A stretch of 64,000 nucleotides of DNA from Saprolegnia diclina VS20 (Eukaryota > Oomycota > Saprolegniomycetes > Saprolegniales > Saprolegniaceae), in contig NW_008246104.1 of the NCBI RefSeq assembly GCF_000281045.1, forward strand, positions 261,593-325,592, read 5' to 3'. The notes under the pieces are model-generated. The model saw nothing but the letters and a program-made list of their open reading frames with translations, was not told where the DNA came from and did not search any database. Shown one piece after another: positions 32,108 to 42,332 of this stretch (the first letter of the stretch is position 1; the number at the start of each line of letters is the position of its first letter). A program made the position numbers and the translations under genes.

Positions 32108-33123
32108 TCAGGCTGTGATTGCGACGAGACTGGGGCGGCGGGCACGTCGGTTTGTCCTCGGCACCCATCGTGCGAGCAACTTGGGGTGTTCACACTCGCT
32201 AAACGGCAGCTCGTGCAGCTCGTATCGGAGTCGCCGGTGCGCGTCGGCCATCAACACGAGACGGATGCGATAGAGGCAGAGGTAGTGGCGCCAAAATTGA
32301 ACCTAAAAGGAATACTTTGGCCTTTAGGGCATCCTGGCAAGCATACCGATTGGTGGTAGCGCCACGTGGCTTGCAGCACCAGCGCTGCGCGATGCTTGTG
32401 CCCGAGGCAGCGCACGTGCATGGAAAACACAAGGCCGTCTAAGTACCTTCTTTTCGCCGCCAAGAGCAGATAGGCAAACCTACGTCCTCGGTTGACGACG
32501 GTGCAGACAAGTAGAAGAATCGCCCACCGGCACCGGACAGCGCCTTGAATGAGCCGCGCCGCGCAGTCTAGTCGAGCCTTGGCGATGTTGAACAGGTGAC
32601 GCGGTGACCGCAGGCGCAAGCGCTGACACAGCCATCGCCGTATTTTGAAGCGGGCGGCCGAGTGCTGCGGCGCGATGTTACGTCGATTGTCGACAACAAC
32701 AACATTTGGTGTCCTGCGCCGCTGTACTACGAGCTCGCGTAAACAGTGGTCGTGGTACTCGGGCACAAAGGCCAGCGGAATGGTGACTGTGCGCGGGTGT
32801 AGCTGCAGTAGGACCTACTCCAGCAGAAACGGTGGGCTTTTCGGCTTCCTGAGAAGGCTCGTCACCTGCGTCACCCAGAGCTCGAGCTCGAGCTTGAACG
32901 CCACCTCCTTCTTGGTCAAGTGCCGCGTGGCTTTAACCTTGCGTTGACTGCGTGGTTTCTTCAGTGCTCGGTTGTCGCGAAGGCGTAATAAGTCGAGTTG
33001 GTGCACTCTTCGATCGCGGTACCGCCGCCACGCGCGCTGAAGTGTCCGTGCTGCAACAACCGTGTGATTCGACGTCTCGACCCAAGGTATCAAACTAGCA
33101 AATATGTGGTGGATACTTGCCAT
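32108..33123 (-). CDS. IQ-motif (calmodulin-binding-type) protein
   Basis: Three exons on the minus strand: 33123-32866, 32814-32347 and 32302-32108, introns 51 and 44 bp, 306 residues. IQ-type helices are visible at TVVAARTLQRAWRRYRDRR, CAARLIQGAVRCRWAILLL and RAALVLQATWRYHQSV. The protein is strongly basic throughout. Without splicing, an in-frame TAG at 32815-32817 would truncate it, but that TAG is the acceptor of a 51-bp in-frame intron (32815-32865). IQ motifs bind calmodulin or EF-hand light chains; the partner here is unknown. The start at 33123 is the first in-frame ATG in the frame carrying the IQ motif; the frame extends upstream. Confidence 0.7.
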
Positions 33124-33297
33124 GTTCTGGCGCAGGTGTACCTCGGTGCCAGTCTCAGCGCGACGTGGACCGCGAGCGATGTGATGACCAGCGTTGACGC
33201 AAGCGCGGCGGTCGCGCGGCCGCCCCACGCCCGCCACGTTGCCATGGCACGTCCTGAAATACGCTGTAACGTTGTTTGTTGTCCTCTATTATTGTCA

Positions 33298-34062
33298 TCA
33301 ACCGAACGAGAATGCTTGTTCGTCGTACGCCGCCAGGTTGAGCCGGCTGGCCATGTACCTCGAGAGCTCGACCACAAACGTGGCAGCGTCGTCGTCCAGA
33401 AAGCCATGCAGTGCGTCTACAAGGCGCTCATATCCGTGCTGCACATGCTTGCGCTTTCGACTTGCATCGTCCATTCGAATCTCTACAAGCTGGGATGCGA
33501 TGATCTGCGTCAGGAGGCTCGTGTCGGTGGCCGCGCCAAGGACTACGCCGAGCTCGCGTCGTATCCAGGACATGGCCTGGTCGTTCGTCTTGTAAATGAC
33601 AGGCCACTGCATGCGGCGAGCGTCATCGATAGAAACCGAGGCTCGGCGATAGACAAGGGCGCGCTGTCGTCGAGCTAAGCTGCGCGGGGACGGCGCGGTC
33701 GTCGCAAGGTCTTCCACGTCATAGTCTTCGGCCGACACGACATTCGTATAGAGCTGTGCGAATGGCGTGCGGCAGATGGGGCATCGCACGGGCGCACCTC
33801 GGTCACGCAAGTGGTCGACCCACTGAAGTATACACGCGCGGCAAAACTCGTGTAGGCAGGCTGCGACGAGGACGCCATCGACGAGCGGCTTGAGGCAGAC
33901 AGGGCAGGCGCCGTGGAGCGCCGATGTATCGCTGCTGCTGTCGACGCTATCGAAGCTGGCGACGTCGCTTGTTGCATCGGTCGGCGCGTGCTCGGCGCTG
34001 TCGACGGCGAAGAAGCCTTCGTCACGAGCCTCGGCCCAGTCGCTGGCCTCCTCAGTGGCCAT
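33298..34062 (-). CDS. RING-finger E3 ubiquitin ligase, Topors-like
   Basis: Single exon of 254 residues. An acidic/Ser-rich N-terminus is followed by a C3HC4 RING: CPVCLKPLVDGVLVAACLHE, then FCRACILQWV and CPIC (about residues 52-97). The C-terminal 100 residues (MSWIRRELGVVLG ... FLDDDAATFVVELSRYMASR ... NLAAYDE) resemble the conserved region after the RING in Topors and related ligases. It is probably a nuclear E3 ligase; substrates are unknown. It diverges from the Ran-like gene 1 across a 376-bp shared promoter. Confidence 0.82.
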   Translation of the reverse strand: MATEEASDWAEARDEGFFAVDSAEHAPTDATSDVASFDSVDSSSDTSALHGACPVCLKPLVDGVLVAACLHEFCRACILQWVDHLRDRGAPVRCPICRTPFAQLYTNVVSAEDYDVEDLATTAPSPRSLARRQRALVYRRASVSIDDARRMQWPVIYKTNDQAMSWIRRELGVVLGAATDTSLLTQIIASQLVEIRMDDASRKRKHVQHGYERLVDALHGFLDDDAATFVVELSRYMASRLNLAAYDEQAFSFG

Positions 34063-34438
34063 GACCGTCTGGAAACCTCTGGAATCGAATATGGTACTAA
34101 ATGTGACAGGTTTTACGTTTCATCAAGCCGTCAGTCTTTTTGGTGGCAGTGTTTCTTCCGTAGCGTGCTGCACCTCGGATGTAGCCAACATTGGTTGTCA
34201 TGGGCGATAGGGTGGGATGGAGCGTCTGTCCGACAAGCGGGCGCGAAGTTGTCGGTGGCGCGACCACCGCATTCACCATTTGAACCAATCAGGCGTGATA
34301 TTGTGTGCTGTTTCAGCCAATCAAACGTCGTTATAATTACCGACATTCTCGTCACCACCACAATCCTGCAACAACTTGTCAGTGCGACCGTCATTATAGA
34401 CCACACCGACAGTCGATCATTTCACATTTCCCAGACGC
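34063..34438. promoter_or_regulatory. Divergent promoter, Topors-like / Ran-like 1
   Basis: 376 bp between divergent starts (34062 minus, 34439 plus). CCAATCA occurs twice (about 34283 and 34317), plus CATTTCCC just before the Ran-like ATG. Confidence 0.45.
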
Positions 34439-35080
34439 ATGTGCAGACTGGCGCAAATACCAGGCTACAAGCTGCTCGTCGTTGGCGATACCGGCGTCGC
34501 CAAAACGACACTTCTGCAGCGCCATGTGACCGGCGAGTTTGAGAAGAATTACATCGCCACGCTCGACGTCGAGGTTCACCCGCTCCAGTTCGATACGAAC
34601 GTTGACCCGGTGCGATTCAACTGCTGGGACTTTGCCGGCCAGGGCTCGAACGACGACCACTACGCCGACGCCCAGTGCGCGATCATCCTGTTTGACGTCA
34701 CGTCGCGCCTCTCGTACCGGAACGTGCCCAACTGGTACCATGACATTCGCCGCGTCTGCGAACACATCCCGATCGTGCTCTGCGGTAACAAGGTCGACGT
34801 CGAGCGCCACAAGGTCAAGCCCAAGCACATTACTTTTCAGCGCGAGAAGAATCTCACGTATGTCGAGATGTCGGTCAAGGCCAACTACAACATCGAGACG
34901 CCACTGCTCTGGCTCGCGCGCAAGCTCGTTGGGGACGACAATGTGAAGTTCATGGACCCGCCCGCCTGCTGCTGCCACATGTCGGACCTCGTCGTGGATG
35001 CGAGATTCCTGGCCGCCGTCGAGGCCGACATTGCAGCAGCGATGAACGAGGTTTTGCCGGACGACGACGACGATATTTAA
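34439..35080 (+). CDS. Divergent Ran-like GTPase 1 (altered P-loop)
   Basis: Single exon, 213 residues (Ran is about 216). It is recognised as Ran by TGEFEKNYIATLDVEVHPLQ, AQCAIILFDVTSR, NVPNW, IPIVLCGNKVD and an acidic C-terminus (LPDDDDDI). It departs from canonical Ran at key places. The P-loop is GDTGVAKTT rather than GDGGTGKTT, replacing the glycine just before the catalytic lysine with alanine. Switch II starts DFAGQGSN instead of DTAGQEKF and is about four residues shorter, losing the FGGLRDG segment. SAK of the G5 loop is SVK. Ran normally drives nuclear transport and spindle assembly. Nucleotide handling and partner binding are probably changed. First of a three-gene tandem array. 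Confidence 0.88.
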   Translation: MCRLAQIPGYKLLVVGDTGVAKTTLLQRHVTGEFEKNYIATLDVEVHPLQFDTNVDPVRFNCWDFAGQGSNDDHYADAQCAIILFDVTSRLSYRNVPNWYHDIRRVCEHIPIVLCGNKVDVERHKVKPKHITFQREKNLTYVEMSVKANYNIETPLLWLARKLVGDDNVKFMDPPACCCHMSDLVVDARFLAAVEADIAAAMNEVLPDDDDDI

Positions 35081-35662
35081 GCATTTAATCCTGGTAGGAA
35101 CGTTTACGTGGTGTACCAGCATCCCAGGGGATTAATTCGATGTGTCGTGTCACAATCCGGCCAACCCATTGGCTATATATCGAGCCATTTTGGCCAATGA
35201 AACGCAGTTTCATTGGTCTAAGCCAATCGCATCGCGCGAAACCTGTCCAGTAAAGTGCGGTTTTGTAGTCCCTGTTAAGTGCTGCCACATCCCCGGACGT
35301 TATAGTTGATTAAAGTAAAACAATCGCGCTAAAGTGCGCCTGCGTACTTAAACGAAAATTACGCAACTTTCCAGTTAGGTGCGATTGCAGAAGCGCGCGA
35401 AGACTGCAGCAAGCGCCGTCGTCGCAATACCGTTAAATCAACGCTTCGCATTCAATACAAAAGTTCCTACCAGCTCACCCCGGAAGGGACCTGTTATTGG
35501 TGTACTAGTCGTATCAGAATAGGCAGTACACATTTCTATAAACATCAACATTTCTGTCAATTGATTGGGACACAAAGCGACCATCACGTAGTGTGTGGCT
35601 GGGTGCACAAACGACGTGAATGACGGTGCTTCTTGAAGCTGACGACCATCAGGCGTGCGCCT
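35081..35662. promoter_or_regulatory. Intergenic region upstream of Ran-like 2
   Basis: 582 bp between Ran-like 1 and the N-gap; lower GC than its surroundings. It contains a CCAAT hairpin (35194-35216) with further ATTGG and CCAAT copies on either side. No exon is seen. Confidence 0.45.
35194..35216. repeat. Perfect hairpin with CCAAT in both arms
   Basis: CCAATGAAA (35194-35202), 5-nt loop CGCAG, TTTCATTGG (35208-35216). ATTGG at about 35168 and CCAAT at about 35224 flank it, giving four CCAAT boxes within about 60 bp. Confidence 0.7.
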
Positions 35663-36177
35663 NNNNNNNNNNNNNNNNNNNNNNNNNNNNNNNNNNNNNN
35701 NNNNNNNNNNNNNNNNNNNNNNNNNNNNNNNNNNNNNNNNNNNNNNNNNNNNNNNNNNNNNNNNNNNNNNNNNNNNNNNNNNNNNNNNNNNNNNNNNNNN
35801 NNNNNNNNNNNNNNNNNNNNNNNNNNNNNNNNNNNNNNNNNNNNNNNNNNNNNNNNNNNNNNNNNNNNNNNNNNNNNNNNNNNNNNNNNNNNNNNNNNNN
35901 NNNNNNNNNNNNNNNNNNNNNNNNNNNNNNNNNNNNNNNNNNNNNNNNNNNNNNNNNNNNNNNNNNNNNNNNNNNNNNNNNNNNNNNNNNNNNNNNNNNN
36001 NNNNNNNNNNNNNNNNNNNNNNNNNNNNNNNNNNNNNNNNNNNNNNNNNNNNNNNNNNNNNNNNNNNNNNNNNNNNNNNNNNNNNNNNNNNNNNNNNNNN
36101 NNNNNNNNNNNNNNNNNNNNNNNNNNNNNNNNNNNNNNNNNNNNNNNNNNNNNNNNNNNNNNNNNNNNNNNNNNNNN
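35663..36177. other. Assembly gap (515 N) in Ran-like 2
   Basis: A run of N hiding the first two thirds of Ran-like gene 2. By comparison with gene 1, about 423 bp of coding sequence is missing, placing the hidden start near 35755. Sequence just after the gap is identical to gene 1, so repeat collapse is likely. Confidence 0.95.
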
Positions 36178-36396
36178 GTCGAGATGTCGGTCAAGGCCAA
36201 CTACAACATCGAGACGCCACTGCTCTGGCTCGCGCGCAAGCTCGTTGGGGACGACAATGTGAAGTTCATGGAGTCTCCTTCGCACTATGTTCCCCCCATG
36301 GCAATCTTTATGGATCCGGCGCAAATCGCTCGTCTGGAGGCCGACATGATGGCCGCCGCGAATGTACCGCTTCCTGACGAGGACGAGGATCTTTAA
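36178..36396 (+). CDS. Divergent Ran-like GTPase 2 (3' part only)
   Basis: Only the last 72 residues are visible: VEMSVKANYNIETPLLWLAR ... then FMDPAQIARLEADMMAAANV and the acidic end LPDEDEDL. The first 95 bases after the gap (36178-36272) are identical to 34862-34956 of gene 1, after which the two diverge sharply. The C-terminal tail is closer to canonical Ran than that of gene 1. The P-loop and switch regions lie in the gap, so its activity cannot be judged. Confidence 0.8.
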   Translation, partial: VEMSVKANYNIETPLLWLARKLVGDDNVKFMESPSHYVPPMAIFMDPAQIARLEADMMAAANVPLPDEDEDL

Positions 36397-36715
36397 TATG
36401 GAGGCATTTACATGTACAGAGTGTGCACTTCAGCAATAGTACAGGCAAGGCCATAAAAATATACAGGTGTACCAGCTGGGATGAACTTGTTGGTGTCCAA
36501 CTGACGAGGGTCGATATTGGAGACTGCGTACTTGTGCAATAGTGCTACATAATTTTATTAGGGCGTCAGCACAAGGGATCTCAGATGCCCTTTCGACCAT
36601 CATTCTCTCATTCAGACATCTTGTCTCATGCAAACAAGACCATCAGTCAGATGCTGACGTTTTTCCACGGACGTTTCCAAATCGTTTTCCAAGTCCATTG
36701 CTCAAGACGCCCAAT
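36397..36715. promoter_or_regulatory. Upstream region of Ran-like 3
   Basis: 319 bp between Ran-like 2 and 3. The frame of gene 3 stays open upstream to about 36542 without an ATG that would be preferred. No recognisable element. Confidence 0.35.
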
Positions 36716-37351
36716 ATGTGGCCAGTCGCGGAATTCAAGTTGCTCCTCGTTGGCGATAGCGGCGTCGGCAAGTCGGCCCTCCTACAGCGCCACTTGACGG
36801 GCAAGTTCAAGGAGGCGTACACCGCCACGCCCAATACCGAGGCCCACACGCTCCGATTCGAGACCATCTTTGGACCGCTCCGGCTCAACTGCTCGGACAT
36901 TGCCGGTCAGAGCTATCGCGACAGCTCGTACCTCGGCGCGCATGGCGCCATCATCATGTTTGACGTCACGTCGCGCCTCTCGTACCAGAACGTGCCCAAC
37001 TGGCGCCTCGACGTTGTCCGCGTCTGCGAAGACATCCCAATCGTCCTCTGTGGCAACAAGGTCGACGATGTCCAGCACCGCGATGTCAAGCCCAAGCAAA
37101 TCACTTTCCACCGACAGAAGAACCTTCAGTACTATGACATTTCCGTCAAGGCCAACTACCAACTCGAGAAACCTTTTTGTCATCTCGTGCGCAAAATCGT
37201 TGGCGATGACACCGTGACCTTTGTGAACGCGATTGCGATCGCACCCCCAGCGCTCGAGTTGGACGTCACGATGCTGGCCCGGCTCGAGGTCGACTATGTG
37301 GCAGCCATGAGCGCGCCACTGCCCGAGGTCGACGACGAGGACATGATCTAA
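36716..37351 (+). CDS. Divergent Ran-like GTPase 3
   Basis: 211 residues, single exon, start MWPVAEFKLLLVG. The P-loop is intact (GDSGVGKSALLQRHLTGKF), unlike gene 1. Switch I is divergent (YTATPNTEAHTLRF in place of YVATLGVEVHPLVF). The G3 motif is SDIAGQ, with the preceding tryptophan of WDTAGQ replaced by serine, and switch II is shortened as in gene 1. The NKVD motif, FDVTSRLSYQNVPNW and HRQKNLQYYDISVKANY retain clear Ran identity, and the tail is acidic (LPEVDDEDMI). It is probably a nucleotide-binding Ran paralog with altered effector surfaces. It is convergent with the AAAP transporter. Confidence 0.88.
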   Translation: MWPVAEFKLLLVGDSGVGKSALLQRHLTGKFKEAYTATPNTEAHTLRFETIFGPLRLNCSDIAGQSYRDSSYLGAHGAIIMFDVTSRLSYQNVPNWRLDVVRVCEDIPIVLCGNKVDDVQHRDVKPKQITFHRQKNLQYYDISVKANYQLEKPFCHLVRKIVGDDTVTFVNAIAIAPPALELDVTMLARLEVDYVAAMSAPLPEVDDEDMI

Positions 37352-37591
37352 TGCCTTGTGCATTTGTCGCGCTGTACTGCTCTCCGAGTACTAGCTTAGC
37401 AAACTCCATAATAGTGAAGTGTATCAGTCTATCAAGTATGGAGTTTGTGGACAAGGGTGGAAAGTCATTGCGCCGACTCGTCGTGCGTCGCATGTGACAA
37501 TGACACTTGCATTCTCGTTTTCAAAGAAATGGAATGTACAAAACAGGTATATCGTTTGTATCGATTTATATACACGTACATTATAGCGCGT

Positions 37592-39016
37592 CTACAATGG
37601 ACGGGCGTAGTAGCTCGTGTTGGTAAAGACCACACGCTGGTACTCGGCAGGGCACTTGGGGAAGAGGACGAGAGGGTTGGCAGCTTCCGGCGCAAACAGC
37701 TCTTTTCCGGTCTGGATCGAAACGTACACGGCGAGGAAGCACGAGATGGCAATGCAGAGGACGGCAAAGATCTTCTCGCCGAGCGAGACGGTCGGCCAAA
37801 ACGTCTTGAGGTAAAAGAGGATCGGAAGAATCATGTTGATGAGCGAGGATGTCGACGCGCCGACAAAGTCCATGAGCGCGCCGAGGTGGTCCTTCCACGC
37901 GACGGCGACAATGACGCAGACGCAAACCATGATCGTGCGCAAAATGGCCGCTTTCAGGTACGCGCCGGGCGCAGCATACGCATCATGCACCTCGCGGTGG
38001 ACCTTGTCGTTGCCAAACCCGGTGCCCTGGAGCCCGTCCATGACGGGGGTTTCCATGATGAGGTTGTGCGCCGTCGACGTCCGCGGCGCGTCCCCGTGCA
38101 GCCCCAAGCAGAGGCGCTCGAGGATCTGAAAGACGGGAAAGAAAATGACCGAGAACGCGATCGTGACGTGGAGCTGCATAAAGATGAAGCTGAGAATCAC
38201 GAGGCCGCGGTCCGCGGTGAAGCCGAGGTTGGAGCTCGCAATCGCAAAGAGGAGGTTCCCAGGTGTTTGGCAGCCCGTTGAGAAGACACCGAGCACCGAG
38301 ACTAGAAAGAAGAAGATGGAGATCAGCGTCTGGGCCACCAAGATGAGCCGGGGCATGCGCTCGGGCTGGGTGTGTTCGTGCTGCAGCGTCGGAATGATAA
38401 TGCACGCGCCATACGCGAGCGCGAGGTTCCCAAAGACAGTCGTGACACTCTTAAAGTCGACGGCCGGCGACGGCGGCGAGATGCCGCTTGGGTTGACATC
38501 GTGCATGTTGACAATGAGAAGGTACAGCGCGATCGAATCGGCAAAGACAGTGCCCAAGCAGCCCGCCGCCGCCATGCCCGCGCCCTCCTTCATCGTCGGC
38601 ACGAGGCAGACCGGAAGAAGTGTGACCGCCATCAAGATGATCCACGTCGTATGCGAAAACGAGTTTGGGAAGAGGATCACGAGCAGCGAGCCGCCGAGTA
38701 CGAGAAACACGATCGGCAGCAATGTGCAGAGAAGGCACTGCGAAACGATGGTGACATACCGCCCGGGCACGCCGAGGCACCACTCGCCGACGTCGCCAAA
38801 GGTAAACACCGTGCGCGGCGCGACGAGGAGCACCTTGGAGATACACCACGTCGCATATGTGTTGGCGACCGCCATAAAGACAAACGCGATCGTCGCCCAC
38901 GCGTAGCCAGCGCTCGCATAGTTGCCAGCGAGGCCGAGCGACCCGACGCCGCAGACGCAGCAAAAGATGGAGAAGCACATCTTGATGTCCTCGACCGTCA
39001 AGAAGGGCGACGTCAT
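37592..39016 (-). CDS. AAAP-family amino acid transporter
   Basis: Single exon, 474 residues from MTSPFLTVEDIKMCFSIFCC at 39016; the frame is open farther upstream to 39205 but lacks another ATG. About eleven hydrophobic membrane segments alternate with short loops, and the opening (ED[IL]K then GVGSLGLAGNYASAGYAWA) is typical of amino acid/auxin permease proteins, where the first helix is broken by Gly-rich turns. Such carriers import amino acids with protons or sodium; the substrate cannot be read from sequence. It diverges from NUP93 with 621 bp between starts. Confidence 0.87.
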   Translation of the reverse strand: MTSPFLTVEDIKMCFSIFCCVCGVGSLGLAGNYASAGYAWATIAFVFMAVANTYATWCISKVLLVAPRTVFTFGDVGEWCLGVPGRYVTIVSQCLLCTLLPIVFLVLGGSLLVILFPNSFSHTTWIILMAVTLLPVCLVPTMKEGAGMAAAGCLGTVFADSIALYLLIVNMHDVNPSGISPPSPAVDFKSVTTVFGNLALAYGACIIIPTLQHEHTQPERMPRLILVAQTLISIFFFLVSVLGVFSTGCQTPGNLLFAIASSNLGFTADRGLVILSFIFMQLHVTIAFSVIFFPVFQILERLCLGLHGDAPRTSTAHNLIMETPVMDGLQGTGFGNDKVHREVHDAYAAPGAYLKAAILRTIMVCVCVIVAVAWKDHLGALMDFVGASTSSLINMILPILFYLKTFWPTVSLGEKIFAVLCIAISCFLAVYVSIQTGKELFAPEAANPLVLFPKCPAEYQRVVFTNTSYYARPL

Positions 39017-39637
39017 GGGTCCAGTGGACGGCGAATGCTCGAGTGCATACAGAAGGAGCGCAACCCAAAGGGCACAGCGGGTCGTGTATTCGAATCGAAC
39101 AAGTGGGTCGAGGTATACTAGGGCCGAGAGAGCCCGATCCGAGCGCGACCGCAGGAAAAAGAAGGCGCGAAGCAACTTCAACCTTCGAAGATTTGGACGC
39201 CCCACGGTTTGTCGTCAAGCTGATAAGGACAAATTCCCTTCCCGACCGGTAGTGGCGAGCGCCAAGGGACACGCACTTTGAGAGCCCAGCGCCCGCACAC
39301 GGCAGTGTGCGGTATCTGGCAGCGCCGGCTGAGAGAAACGTCAGTCCGCGCGGAATATTGTCTTTCGTTGCACGATAACGTATTGGCATTTTCTAATGCG
39401 TAAAACAGGTCGCATTCCGCTGGGTCACGACGACCAAGGTCGCGGGCATGCCTGACGTGGCGTGAAAGCGCCAAGATCGTTGTGGCGGGAGGTCTTTATC
39501 CGGATCCGCATACGCAAAACGACCTCGACATGCGATTTTGGCCAATGAGATGTCGTATGTGCACTTTGGATCGCTTGGATTGGCTAAAATGCTATTGTTT
39601 TCAATTGCGGCCATATAAAATCCCTGCCAGCCAACCC
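39017..39637. promoter_or_regulatory. Divergent promoter, AAAP transporter / NUP93
   Basis: 621 bp. On the NUP93 side: TATCCGGAT (39497-39505), GGCCAATGAG (about 39539), ATTGGC (about 39580) and a TATAAA (39614-39619) only about 20 bp before the ATG, which is too close to be a normal TATA box if the 5' UTR is of usual length. Confidence 0.45.
39497..39505 (+). promoter_or_regulatory. TATCCGGAT element (NUP93)
   Basis: TATCCGGAT followed by CCGCATACG, 133-141 bp upstream of the NUP93 start codon. Confidence 0.45.
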
Positions 39638-42190
39638 ATGAGTACGACGACGCGGAGCGAGGCTCCGGGCGCGGCCGAGCATGCGTCCAAGAAGCCCAAG
39701 CTCGACTTCGAGAGCTTGTACCAGAACTCGCTGCAGCTCACGCGGGGCATGGAGCAGCTCCCCTCCCTCCAGCGCAGCCTCGACCAGCTCCACGCGGTCA
39801 CGAGCGCCAAGTCGCTGGCGGGCCCACCGACCGACGCCGCCTTCTCGAGCAACAAGGCGCAGTTCCTCTTGGCCGGCCGGGGCTTTGATGCTGAGAAGCT
39901 TAGCCGCGAGCTCCGTCAGAGTGAGCTCAAGGCGGCGTACGAGCCGCGGGACACGCTCGTCGGTGTGAGCGACCTTGACGGATTCCTGCGCCACCACCAC
40001 GACATGATCGTTGTGACCGCGATCGAAGAGACCATGGCGGCGACGACCCGGGCCGCGCAGCAGAACGCGCTCAACACGCTCCACGATGAGTTCCAGACGT
40101 CCAAGACGAAGCTCATGGCGTATCTGCAAGGCCGCCAGGCGCCGCTCGCGTACCCGCGCCCGTCCCCGTCGACGTCCGTGCCTCCGTCTGTCGTCGGGCT
40201 CACGGCCACGCCGATGCCGGCGCCTCTTCAGAACATCCCGAGCACGATGACGGAAGCGATGAAGGTCTACGCGACGGTCACGCAGAAGCTCGTGCCCCGC
40301 GCGGCCGCGACGTCGGGGGACGTCTTCCAGGCGTTCGAGACGAGCGCACAGAGCCTTGTCGCGACGGCGTCGGCGTCGACGCTCGAGCAAGAGACGCTCT
40401 GCAGCTGGGAGCTCCTTCATCACATGGTCAACTTTGAACGGGGCGCGCCGGCCAAGCTCTCACTCCAGTCTGCGTTTGCGTCGCAGGACGCGTCCTTGCT
40501 CCAGTCGCTCGCGGGCGGCGCACAGACCCACTTTGAGCTCCGATACCGCCTCTTTATCGAGAGCCGGATCCGCCAGGAGCAGGCGCCGCGTGGTGGTGTC
40601 CCCGGCGTCAAGGCACTCGTGCAGACGTACACGCGCCACGTTCTGCGCACAACAAGCCTCTGGAGCGACGTCTACTACTGCCTTCGGACAGGCATTGCCA
40701 GCGATGCGCTCTCGCTTGTCGACGACGCGCTCAGCAAGGCGCCGGCCTCGACCAAGCTCCTCCAGCACGTCAAGGTCTGTCCGTCCTGTCCAATATCCTT
40801 CTCTCACGACGCTCTTTGTCTAGAACGCGCTGCAGAGCATTGTCCAGAAGCAGCCCGTCTCGGCACCCACCAAGGCCGCGATGCGGGACGAGTGCGACCA
40901 CCTGGCGACGCTTCTCCTGGCCGTGGACCCGGCTGTCGACAAATTTCAAGTCGCGGTGTTGAACCTCCTGAGCTTCCACGACGCCTTTGCGCGCCAGGCC
41001 GGCGTCATGGAGAACATTGAAGACTTTCTCTGGCAACTGCAGTGGTTTGCTCACGCGTCAGAAGCCTCGCCAAGCGCGATCGCGTCCAAGGTCGTGACGC
41101 TCATCTCGCCGTCCGACTTTAACCACACGACGATCTCGGGCGTCTTTGAGTACGTCCGCCTCCTGCTTGTCTGCGGCCAGTTTGACACGGCGGTCGAGTC
41201 GCTCGCGGCGAAAGGGTATCTTGTCGAGGCCGTGCACTTTGCCTTGGCGCTCCACCACGTCGGCCTCTTCCCCAACCACAGCCTCTTTACGCGCCTCTTG
41301 CGGCAGTACGTGCACTCGTTCCAGCGCTCCAACCCGCAGGAAGCGGCCATGTACATTGCCTGCCACCAGTCGCTCGATGACCGCCGTCTTCTGAGTGCGA
41401 CGCTGCTCCTCGATACGCTTGCGTTCGAGGTCCTTGGCGGCACGACGCACCCCTCGGATGCATCCCGGACGCCCGGTGCGCTCGACCAGTACCTCGACCG
41501 CAACGAGGTCCGCGACATTGTGCTCTACACGTCGCACATGGCGACTGACCAAGGTCGACCCTCGGATGCGCTCAAGCTCCTCACGCTGGCCGGCGATGTC
41601 CAGAGCACCATGGTATTGTTGAACGCCCAGCTGGCGGCGACGCTTTCGACGCCGGACCGCCAAGTGTGGCTCAACCACGCGCGGACGTTTGCCGACACGT
41701 GGCTCCGGTCGGCGTGGGCACTCGAGATCGTGCTCAACCAAGCGCGCGTCGCGGCGCATGCGTTCCAGACGCTCATGAACTTTGGGCTTTTCCTCGAGAT
41801 CCTCGACAGCAAAAAGTACAGCGACGGCCTCGCGTTTGTCGAAGCGCTTGCGATCGTGCCGGCGCCAGTATGTCGACCTCTCGTCTTTGGAAGCGGACCT
41901 GACCCGATGGTGTGTAGGGCAGCGAACAGGCGAGCGCGGACCGGTTCGCGGACCTCGACGCCCAAGTGCAGCGCAACTTGCACCTTGTGCTGCTTGGGTA
42001 CATGGAGTGCCTCGTCGAAGAGATGAAGCGCTGGAAACAGTCGATCTCGGACCTCGAGACACAAAAGCAAATGTGCCAGCAGCTCCGTGCCAAGGCCAAG
42101 GCCGTCGTCTCGTTCACGGGCATGATCAACGTCCGCCTGCCGCTTGGCACCAACGAACGCCTCAACCAGCTCGAGATCCGCATGATGTAG
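39638..42190 (+). CDS. NUP93: Nuclear pore scaffold protein NUP93/NIC96
   Basis: Three exons 39638-40774, 40824-41867 and 41918-42190 (introns 49 and 50 bp) give 817 residues, matching the 819 of animal NUP93. The N-terminus has a Leu-rich coiled-coil region (QLPSLQRSLDQLHAVTSAKS), LLAGRGFDAEKLSREL, and VVTAIEETMAATTRAA. A long alpha-helical body typical of the ACE1/NIC96 fold follows, with FEYVRLLLVCGQFDTAVESL and AVHFALALHHVGLF. The C-terminus AKAVVSFTGMINVRLPLGTN aligns with the animal ending. NUP93 links the inner ring of the pore. DBP5 and the Ran-like genes in this window serve the same transport process, but they are not adjacent. Confidence 0.92.
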
Positions 42191-42332
42191 TTCCGTCCTC
42201 CTCATTTGCATACGCCCATAATACTACACCCTACGCTATGCCCACGGTCGACATCGCATCGCCGCCATTGTGCATTTTGGGTCGGGCTTGTGGCGGCAAG
42301 ATGGAAATGTGGCGTGTGTTTAGCCTGCCCTG

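Noticed and set aside
32815..32865. Premature TAG in the IQ-motif gene suggesting a pseudogene
   Set aside because: The TAG is the acceptor end of a 51-bp GT...TAG intron that leaves the frame open on both sides.
39614..39619. TATAAA as the NUP93 TATA box
   Set aside because: It is only about 20 bp before the start codon; with any usual leader it would be downstream of the transcription start.
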